Assembly (NCBI RefSeq): GCF_946220915.1
Contig: NZ_CAMIHH010000109.1
Location: forward strand, 1 to 11,122
Direction: 5' to 3'
Source of the DNA: an uncultured Flavobacterium sp.
GTDB lineage: Bacteria; Bacteroidota; Bacteroidia; Flavobacteriales; Flavobacteriaceae
DNA length: 11,122 bases
The stretch's first letter is position 1, and every line of letters starts with the position of its first letter. A program made the translations under genes and the position numbers. Below are positions 6,531-11,122 of this stretch, in pieces. The notes under the pieces were generated by a model, which was given only the letters and a program-made list of their open reading frames with translations, had not been told where the DNA came from and made no database searches.

Positions 6531-7484
6531 ATGTCAGACGTAGCAGCAATACAAAATCTGGTCGCAAGGCAAAAGGAATTAAAACAGGAGATCGCAAAAA
6601 TAATAGTGGGCCAGGACGAAGTGGTTGGCCAGATCGTGCTGAGCATCTTTGCCGGAGGGCATGCGCTTTTGGTAGGTGTTCCGGGATTGGCAAAAACACT
6701 TATGGTAAACACCATTTCGCGTGCACTTGGGCTGGATTTTAAGCGGATCCAGTTTACTCCGGACCTTATGCCGAGCGATATACTGGGCAGCGAGATACTT
6801 GATGAGAACAGGCAGTTCAAGTTTATAAAAGGCCCGATATTTTCCAACATCATCCTTGCTGACGAGATTAACCGTACACCGCCAAAAACCCAGGCTGCAC
6901 TTTTGGAGGCCATGCAGGAAAAAGCAGTGACCATAGCCGGGCATCACCATAAGTTATCACTTCCCTATTTTGTACTTGCCACCCAAAACCCGATAGAACA
7001 GGAAGGAACCTATCCACTGCCCGAAGCACAGCTGGACCGCTTTATGTTTGCCATAAAGCTGGATTACCCAACATTTGCAGAGGAGGTACAGGTTGTGAAG
7101 AGTACCACCAGCGATACCAGCGAAACGATAAGGCCATTGTTTACAGCGCAGGAAATAACCGATTTTCAGCACCTGATAAGAAGGATCCCCGTTGCGGATA
7201 ACGTTGTGGAGTATGCTGTAACGCTTGTGGGAAGGACGAGGCCGGGTAATGCGCTGGCAACCGATTATGTAAACAACTACCTTGACTGGGGTGCCGGCCC
7301 GAGGGCATCTCAAAACCTGATCCTGGCGGCTAAGACCCATGCTGCGCTTAACGGAAAGTTCTCGCCCGATATGGAGGATGTACAGGCAGTGGCTACAGGA
7401 ATACTCAGGCACCGGATTATCAAGAACTATAAGGCGGATGCGGAGGGCATTACCGAAGAAATGATAATCAGGAAGCTTTTCTAA
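6531..7484 (+). CDS. MoxR-family AAA+ ATPase
   Basis: MoxR proteins are cytoplasmic AAA+ ATPases thought to act as chaperones in cofactor insertion or complex maturation, usually with von Willebrand A and DUF58 partners. The 317-residue product shows Walker A GVPGLAKT (49-56), Walker B IILADEIN (107-114), sensor 1 TQNP (151-154), an arginine-finger segment EAQLDRF with Arg170, and sensor 2 GPRAS (256-260). The C-terminal lid domain follows, with a DYVNNYLDWGAGPRAS context typical of the MRP/APE2220 group. Length and motifs are complete. The ATG at 6531 fits the family start. It sits 95 bases after surA on the same strand, separated by a hairpin. No DUF58 or VWA gene follows within the window, so the partner genes must lie elsewhere. 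Confidence 0.95.
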   Translation: MSDVAAIQNLVARQKELKQEIAKIIVGQDEVVGQIVLSIFAGGHALLVGVPGLAKTLMVNTISRALGLDFKRIQFTPDLMPSDILGSEILDENRQFKFIKGPIFSNIILADEINRTPPKTQAALLEAMQEKAVTIAGHHHKLSLPYFVLATQNPIEQEGTYPLPEAQLDRFMFAIKLDYPTFAEEVQVVKSTTSDTSETIRPLFTAQEITDFQHLIRRIPVADNVVEYAVTLVGRTRPGNALATDYVNNYLDWGAGPRASQNLILAAKTHAALNGKFSPDMEDVQAVATGILRHRIIKNYKADAEGITEEMIIRKLF

Positions 7485-7613
7485 AACTTTTTCAGCCCCG
7501 ATTGAAAGGTTTCCGTTATTGGAAGCGTATGCTTTATCCCTGTCCCTGATGGCTGCAGAGCCAGGAAAGCACGAGGCGGCCTTGCCATGATCAGGCTATA
7601 AGTACTGTGAAAG

Positions 7614-7625
7614 GAAAACGTTTTC
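7614..7625. promoter_or_regulatory. Perfect 12-bp palindrome, LacI-type operator look
   Basis: GAAAACGTTTTC is perfectly self-complementary with a central CG, and the flanks extend it to GGAAAACGTTTTCGCC. The shape resembles LacI/PurR-family operators, but it lies about 190 bases before the next start codon. The regulator is unknown. Confidence 0.3.
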
Positions 7626-7658
7626 GCCAGATATTGGGAAATTTTTGGGAAGTGTTTG

Positions 7659-7695
7659 TTAATCCTGCTTAATTTCAATTTAATAAAGCGTTAAT
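7659..7695. repeat. Four TTAAT motifs at helical spacing
   Basis: TTAAT occurs at 7659, 7669, 7680 and 7691, at intervals of 10, 11 and 11 bases, so all copies face the same side of the helix. Such phasing fits DNA bending or cooperative binding, but chance is possible in AT-rich DNA. Confidence 0.35.
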
Positions 7696-7714
7696 ACTGA
7701 GGGAATTTAGCGCT

Positions 7715-7741
7715 GCAATTATTAACTTGTTAATAATATGC
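7715..7741. promoter_or_regulatory. Dyad-symmetric element upstream of the membrane protein gene
   Basis: ATTATTAAC (7718-7726) and GTTAATAAT (7729-7737) are perfect inverted repeats around TT. GCA (7715-7717) and TGC (7739-7741) extend the symmetry with one bulged base. A 2-base loop is too tight for RNA, so a protein-binding operator is more likely. Confidence 0.4.
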
Positions 7742-7786
7742 GGAGAAAATTATTTACAAAGCAATAAAATACCTAAACAATAGTTA

Positions 7787-7794
7787 TATATTTA
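7787..7794 (+). promoter_or_regulatory. Weak candidate -7 box for the membrane protein gene
   Basis: TATATTTA matches seven of eight positions of TAnnTTTG and ends 19 bases before the ATG at 7814. No -33 box is evident at the usual spacing. Confidence 0.25.
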
Positions 7795-7813
7795 TTGCGC
7801 AACTAAAAACATT

Positions 7814-8200
7814 ATGAAAAAATTACTAAAATTCATCCCCGAGATCTACTTTATGGGTCTAGGAATCTTTTGGGCTGTAGAGAATTATTATGCAGGCAAA
7901 ACTATTAATTACATTGCACTTTTGCTGGTTTGGTTATTATTCCTCCAGCTATTTTACAAAAACCGCATACTTGGCCTTGTTTATGGCGTGATACTCAGTT
8001 GTATTTCTGCCTACATGATGCTGGCCGTAAGTTCTGAAGCAGCGGAATTGGGAGATTTTACTGCTGAAGCGCTAAACATGCAGTTTGCCGGCTGGACTAT
8101 CTTTGGCATCGGACTAATAATGTCGGGTATTATGGTATACCGATTTGCCACTGAGAAAGAAAATTATAACGAGGAAAGCGTACTTACAGTTACGTATTAA
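7814..8200 (+). CDS. Small membrane protein of unknown function, four predicted helices
   Basis: I do not recognise this 128-residue protein. Hydrophobic stretches at about 8-24, 31-48, 52-72 and 91-110 predict four membrane helices with a basic N-terminus (MKKLLKF). Positive residues fall near the ends of helices 2 and 4 (YKNR at 48-51, YRFATEK at 109-115), and the tail is short and polar. No catalytic motif or cysteine pair is visible. The frame opens at the only sensible ATG, in AT-rich DNA typical of a leader, and the gene is followed at once by a strong terminator. It therefore looks monocistronic and separate from both the MoxR and aconitase genes. Base composition is lower in GC than the neighbouring core genes. 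A real gene is likely, but its function cannot be inferred. Confidence 0.85.
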   Translation: MKKLLKFIPEIYFMGLGIFWAVENYYAGKTINYIALLLVWLLFLQLFYKNRILGLVYGVILSCISAYMMLAVSSEAAELGDFTAEALNMQFAGWTIFGIGLIMSGIMVYRFATEKENYNEESVLTVTY

Positions 8201-8218
8201 TCTTCGGGACATCAAATT

Positions 8219-8264
8219 AAAGGTCGCACTCATATAGTATGAAGTGCGGCTTTTTTTATTTTTT
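8219..8264 (+). terminator. Strong intrinsic terminator after the membrane protein gene
   Basis: GTCGCACT (8223-8230) pairs with AGTGCGGC (8243-8250). The stem continues as CATA (8231-8234) with TATG (8238-8241), with one bulged A (8242) and a 3-base loop. Seven Ts follow directly, then more T-rich sequence to 8264. It starts about 20 bases after the stop codon. Confidence 0.85.
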
Positions 8265-8295
8265 AAGGTGTTTGTTTGTAATTTGGCAATATAAA

Positions 8296-8327
8296 ATCAA
8301 AATTTTACGAATTCCTAAAAATTTGAT
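8296..8327. promoter_or_regulatory. Dyad upstream of the aconitase promoter
   Basis: ATCAAAATTTT (8296-8306) and AAAAATTTGAT (8317-8327) are inverted repeats with 10 of 11 positions matching, separated by 10 bases. The element ends 9 bases before the putative -7 box at 8337, so it covers the -33 region. This is a natural place for a regulator, but the regulator is unknown. Confidence 0.35.
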
Positions 8328-8336
8328 ATTGATTCT

Positions 8337-8344
8337 TAAATTTG
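8337..8344 (+). promoter_or_regulatory. Putative -7 promoter box for the aconitase gene
   Basis: TAAATTTG is an exact TAnnTTTG match. A start near 8350 would give a leader of about 130 bases. No TTTG is present at the usual -33 spacing. It is the only exact -7 match I found between the preceding terminator and the gene. Confidence 0.4.
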
Positions 8345-8410
8345 TTATCGTTTATTCAGTAAAATAGAATGTTTATAAATAATAATTCCCTGAAACTAAA
8401 GAAACGATAA
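8345..8410 (+). promoter_or_regulatory. Long-range inverted repeat in the aconitase leader
   Basis: TTATCGTTT (8345-8353) is the exact reverse complement of AAACGATAA (8402-8410), enclosing 48 AT-rich bases. If transcribed, the arms could close a large leader loop, although a start near 8350 would trim the left arm. Confidence 0.3.
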
Positions 8411-8431
8411 AAATTTTTTAATTGCTAAAGG

Positions 8432-8457
8432 TTTACGTAAATTTACGGACTTTTTAC
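8432..8457. promoter_or_regulatory. Overlapping palindromes and phased TTTAC motifs just before the aconitase gene
   Basis: TTTACGTAAA (8432-8441) and CGTAAATTTACG (8436-8447) are perfect overlapping palindromes. TTTAC recurs at 8432, 8442 and 8453, a spacing of one helical turn. The cluster ends 22 bases before the ATG and could bind a regulator or shape the leader near the start site. Confidence 0.35.
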
Positions 8458-8478
8458 AAACGAACAAATATACTTACT

Positions 8479-10755
8479 ATGGCTTTTGATATTGAAATGA
8501 TCAAAAAGGCGTATGCGAACATGGCCGAGCGCGTAGACAAAGCACGAGAGCTTGTTGGGCGCCCGCTTACGCTATCTGAAAAGATTTTATATTCCCACCT
8601 TTGGGAAGGAACGCCATCAAAGACTTTTACAAGAGGTAAAGACTATGTGGATTTCGCGCCGGACAGGGTAGCCTGCCAGGATGCCACCGCACAGATGGCG
8701 CTTCTTCAGTTCATGCATGCGGGCAAGGCAAAAGTTGCCGTACCTACTACTGTACACTGTGACCACCTTATCCAGGCCAAAGTAGATGCGAAAACCGACC
8801 TCAAGCGTGCCAAAGAGCAGAGTAATGAAGTTTTCGACTTTCTGTCTTCTATATCAAATAAATACGGCATCGGGTTCTGGAAGCCGGGTGCGGGCATCAT
8901 CCACCAGGTAGTGCTGGAGAACTACGCGTTCCCGGGTGGTATGATGATCGGTACCGACTCCCACACCGTTAATGCGGGTGGCCTTGGCATGCTTGCCATT
9001 GGCGTAGGCGGCGCTGATGCCGTTGACGTAATGAGCGGCATGGCATGGGAACTTAAATTCCCGAAACTAATCGGCGTACATCTGACAGGAAAGCTTTCCG
9101 GATGGACCGCCCCTAAAGACGTAATCCTTAAAGTAGCCGGCATTCTTACCGTAAAAGGCGGTACCGGCGCTGTAATAGAATATTTTGGCGAAGGCGCTAA
9201 AGCCATGTCATGTACCGGTAAAGGTACCATCTGCAACATGGGTGCCGAGGTGGGTGCAACCACTTCTACCTTTGGTTATGACGAGTCGATGGACCGCTAC
9301 CTGCGTGCCACCAACCGTGCCGATGTAGCCGATGCTGCCAATGCCGTTGCCCCTTACCTTACCGGTGACGATGAGGTATATGCCAACCCACACGAATACT
9401 TCGACCAGGTAATCGAGATCAACCTTTCTGAGCTGGAGCCGCACCTTAATGGGCCGTTCACGCCGGACCTGGCTACGCCGATCTCTAAAATGAAGGAAGA
9501 AGCCATCAAGAACGACTGGCCTTTGCAGGTGCAGGTAGGCCTTATCGGGTCGTGTACCAACTCGTCGTATGAAGATATCGCACGTTCAGCATCGCTTGCC
9601 AAGCAGGTAGCCGAGAAAAACCTGAAGACCAAAGCACAGTTCACCATCACCCCGGGATCGGAAGTGGTGCGCTATACCATAGAGCGCGACGGCTTTATCG
9701 ATACGTTCGATAAGATTGGCGCTACCGTTTTTGCCAATGCCTGCGGCCCGTGCATCGGGATGTGGGACAGGGAAGGCGCTGAGAAGGAAGAGCGCAACAC
9801 CATCGTGCACTCCTTTAACCGTAACTTCTCCAAGCGTGCCGACGGTAACCCGAATACCCTTGCTTTCGTAGGCTCTCCCGAGCTTGTAACGGCGCTTGCC
9901 ATTGCGGGCGACCTGGGCTTCAATCCGCTTACCGACAAGCTGATCAATGAGAACGGCGAAGAGGTAATGCTGGACGAGCCGACGGGTGATGAACTTCCTC
10001 CAAAAGGCTTTGATGCCGAAGACCCGGGCTACCAGGCCCCGGCCGAGGACGGTTCTAAAGTGCAGGTGGTGGTTAGCCCGACTTCCGAAAGGCTACAGCT
10101 TCTTGCCCCATTCACACCGTGGGATGGCGAGAACATCATGGGTGCCAAGCTGCTTATCAAGGCATTCGGCAAGTGTACTACCGACCATATTTCGATGGCC
10201 GGGCCGTGGCTGCGTTTCCGTGGGCACCTGGACAACATTTCAAACAATATGCTTATCGGCGCAGTGAATGCCTATAACCAAAAGACCAATAACGTTAAGA
10301 ACCAGCTTAAGGGCGATTATGAGCCTGTCCCGGCTACGGCACGCGACTATAAGGCTGCCGGTGTACCGAGCATCGTGGTGGGCGACCATAACTACGGCGA
10401 AGGATCATCGCGCGAGCATGCCGCCATGGAGCCGCGTTTCCTTGGCGTGAAAGCCGTACTGGTAAAATCATTTGCCCGTATCCACGAAACGAACCTTAAA
10501 AAGCAGGGCATGCTTGCCCTGACCTTTAATGATGAGGCCGACTACGACAAAATACAGGAAAACGACACCTTTAACTTTATCGACCTGAAAGAGTTTGCGC
10601 CCAACAGGCAGCTGACCCTTGAAGTGATCCACGATGACGGCACGAAGGACATCATCCTGTGCAACCACAGCTACAACGAAGGCCAGATCGGCTGGTTTGT
10701 AGCAGGCTCTGCACTGAACCTTATCGCCGCCGCCGGCGCACAAGCTACAGCGTAA
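8479..10755 (+). CDS. acn: Aconitate hydratase (mitochondrial-type aconitase)
   Basis: This enzyme interconverts citrate and isocitrate via cis-aconitate in the TCA cycle, using a [4Fe-4S] cluster in the cytoplasm. From the ATG at 8479 the protein has 758 residues, the length of mitochondrial-type aconitases rather than the roughly 890 of AcnA/IRP1. Cluster ligands are visible as Cys359 in GSCTNS and Cys422/Cys425 in NACGPCIGMW. Substrate-site motifs include TVHCDH (91-96), GTDSHT (158-163), CTGKGTICNMGAEVGATTST (245-264) and the C-terminal SSREHAAM (643-650) carrying the catalytic serine. Domains 1-3 (about 1-500), the linker and the swivel domain 4 (about 540-750) are all complete. The frame runs back to a TTG at 8422, but those 19 extra residues are unlike the family and MAFDIEMIKKAY is a typical start. 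It is flanked by terminators on both sides, so it is probably monocistronic, with its own dyad-rich leader. Confidence 0.97.
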   Translation: MAFDIEMIKKAYANMAERVDKARELVGRPLTLSEKILYSHLWEGTPSKTFTRGKDYVDFAPDRVACQDATAQMALLQFMHAGKAKVAVPTTVHCDHLIQAKVDAKTDLKRAKEQSNEVFDFLSSISNKYGIGFWKPGAGIIHQVVLENYAFPGGMMIGTDSHTVNAGGLGMLAIGVGGADAVDVMSGMAWELKFPKLIGVHLTGKLSGWTAPKDVILKVAGILTVKGGTGAVIEYFGEGAKAMSCTGKGTICNMGAEVGATTSTFGYDESMDRYLRATNRADVADAANAVAPYLTGDDEVYANPHEYFDQVIEINLSELEPHLNGPFTPDLATPISKMKEEAIKNDWPLQVQVGLIGSCTNSSYEDIARSASLAKQVAEKNLKTKAQFTITPGSEVVRYTIERDGFIDTFDKIGATVFANACGPCIGMWDREGAEKEERNTIVHSFNRNFSKRADGNPNTLAFVGSPELVTALAIAGDLGFNPLTDKLINENGEEVMLDEPTGDELPPKGFDAEDPGYQAPAEDGSKVQVVVSPTSERLQLLAPFTPWDGENIMGAKLLIKAFGKCTTDHISMAGPWLRFRGHLDNISNNMLIGAVNAYNQKTNNVKNQLKGDYEPVPATARDYKAAGVPSIVVGDHNYGEGSSREHAAMEPRFLGVKAVLVKSFARIHETNLKKQGMLALTFNDEADYDKIQENDTFNFIDLKEFAPNRQLTLEVIHDDGTKDIILCNHSYNEGQIGWFVAGSALNLIAAAGAQATA

Positions 10756-10779
10756 ATAATTTTTAGTTTTTATAATGAG

Positions 10780-10810
10780 AACTCCCCGGCGAAAGTCGGG
10801 GAGTTTTTTT
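10780..10810 (+). terminator. Intrinsic terminator of the aconitase gene
   Basis: AACTCCCCGGC (10780-10790) pairs with GTCGGGGAGTT (10795-10805) in an 11-bp stem with one G-U pair and a GAAA tetraloop. A run of seven Ts (10804-10810) follows, overlapping the end of the stem. It starts 25 bases after the stop codon. Confidence 0.9.
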
Positions 10811-10811
10811 A

Positions 10812-10850
10812 TTCCCCTCCCCTGGAGGGGTGCTCGGAGGGCGGGGTGGT
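10812..10850. repeat. REP-like GC-rich double-hairpin element
   Basis: CCCCTCC (10814-10820) pairs with GGAGGGG (10824-10830) around CCT. A second small stem, GCTC (10832-10835) with GGGC (10839-10842) around GGA, follows, then GGGGTGGT. The form resembles short GC-rich intergenic repeats that I recall as common in flavobacterial genomes. Only one copy lies in this window, so its repeat status is inferred from memory and form. Confidence 0.5.
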
Positions 10851-10913
10851 TGTGATTTATTTTACCAAGGCAGGATAACATTTCTATTGCGTTTAGAAAG
10901 TGAAAAAAAATGT

Positions 10914-10944
10914 TTTGTAGATTATTGTGAAAACCGTACTTTCA
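10914..10944 (+). promoter_or_regulatory. Weak candidate promoter of the right-edge gene
   Basis: TTTG (10914-10917) is a good -33 box and lies 19 bases before TACTTTCA (10937-10944), which matches six of eight -7 positions. The start codon at 10966 would follow a leader of about 16 bases. Confidence 0.3.
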
Positions 10945-10965
10945 TTGCTTATATCATCTACGCAA

Positions 10966-11122
10966 ATGGATAAACATAAAATTGAAGAATTTAGCAGTTA
11001 TGCTCTCAAAAAAGTTTATTTTTACATAGAGTCAAAATTTTGGTCTAAACTTGATATACCTATCCTAAGAAACTGGCTTAATAACTTTAAGACCGTAGAA
11101 GAAAAATATTGTGCTTCTAAAC
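10966..11122 (+). CDS. N-terminal fragment of an unrecognised AT-rich gene
   Basis: An ATG at 10966 opens a frame of 52 codons that is still open at the window edge. An in-frame TAG at 10918-10920 and the absence of any other upstream ATG support this start. The visible part begins MDKHKIEEFSSYALKK and contains FWSKLDIPILRNWLNNF (34-43 for the latter half) and EEKYCASK (46-53). It looks soluble and helical, with no signal peptide or membrane segment. The segment is 27% GC by my count (43 of 157), far below the aconitase and prfC genes, which suggests accessory DNA. I have a weak memory of similar N-termini, with WLNNF followed by a KYxA helix, in phosphoribosyltransferase-like conflict proteins, but this is not enough to assign a function. 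Confidence 0.6.
   Translation, partial: MDKHKIEEFSSYALKKVYFYIESKFWSKLDIPILRNWLNNFKTVEEKYCASK

Larger units (their letters stand above)
7485..7813. other. Non-coding stretch between the MoxR gene and the membrane protein gene
   Basis: No credible gene is seen in these 329 bases. The left part (7485-7625) is fairly GC-rich and holds nested inverted repeats: TGGCT/AGCCA (7550-7554 with 7559-7563), GCTTT/AAAGC (7531-7535 with 7566-7570), and CCTGAT/ATCAGG (7545-7550 with 7590-7595). It could encode a structured RNA or be gene debris. The right part (about 7640-7813) is AT-rich, with phased TTAAT motifs, a dyad and a weak promoter, and probably regulates the next gene. Confidence 0.5.

Noticed and set aside
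7481..7678. 65-codon minus-strand frame after the MoxR gene
   Set aside because: Mixed composition without motif or credible promoter; it ends inside the MoxR stop region and crosses inverted repeats, so a chance frame is more likely.
8422..8478. TTG at 8422 as the aconitase start
   Set aside because: The 19 extra residues come from the AT-rich leader containing the palindromes and do not resemble aconitase N-termini.
1..11122. CRISPR arrays, tRNA or rRNA genes, insertion sequences, phage genes
   Set aside because: I looked for regularly spaced repeats, tRNA-like cloverleafs, transposase motifs and terminal inverted repeats and saw none.

Overview
The window looks like a chromosomal segment of a Bacteroidota member, most likely Flavobacteriaceae (Flavobacterium-like). 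The evidence is the protein types, the lack of Shine-Dalgarno sequences before the genes, several matches to the Bacteroidota promoter box TAnnTTTG, very AT-rich intergenic DNA, and a mitochondrial-type aconitase. This taxonomic call is inference, since no database search was possible.

Layout from left to right. (1) Positions 1-82 hold the first 27 codons of a leftward gene that resembles the start of restriction-endonuclease-like proteins. It is divergent from (2) prfC (184-1773), peptide chain release factor 3. (3) Positions 1774-2202 hold a hairpin terminator for prfC, a bidirectional terminator, a possible 27-residue leftward ORF with a signal-peptide-like sequence, and the promoter and leader of the next operon. 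(4) Positions 2203-6435 hold three tightly overlapping genes for envelope folding factors: a two-domain parvulin lipoprotein, a shorter lipoprotein of the same lineage that has lost the parvulin signatures, and a SurA-like periplasmic chaperone. (5) A hairpin separates these from a MoxR-family AAA+ ATPase (6531-7484). (6) Positions 7485-7813 are a non-coding stretch rich in inverted repeats. (7) Positions 7814-8200 encode a small four-helix membrane protein of unknown function, followed by a strong terminator. (8) Positions 8265-8478 form an AT-rich promoter and leader region with several dyads, ahead of (9) aconitate hydratase (8479-10755) and its terminator. (10) A GC-rich double-hairpin element (10814-10850) of REP-like appearance follows. 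(11) The last 157 bases (27% GC) begin an unrecognised gene that runs off the edge.

The middle of the window is ordinary core genome: translation termination, outer-membrane protein biogenesis, a MoxR chaperone-like ATPase and the TCA cycle. The three peptidyl-prolyl isomerase-type genes almost certainly form one translationally coupled operon serving periplasmic folding. I did not find a clearly new system inside the window. The best leads are the graded loss of parvulin active-site residues across the three chaperone genes, the recurring placement of an inverted repeat directly after a TAnnTTTG box, the structured DNA at 7485-7813, the 27-residue ORF, and the two truncated AT-rich genes at the edges.
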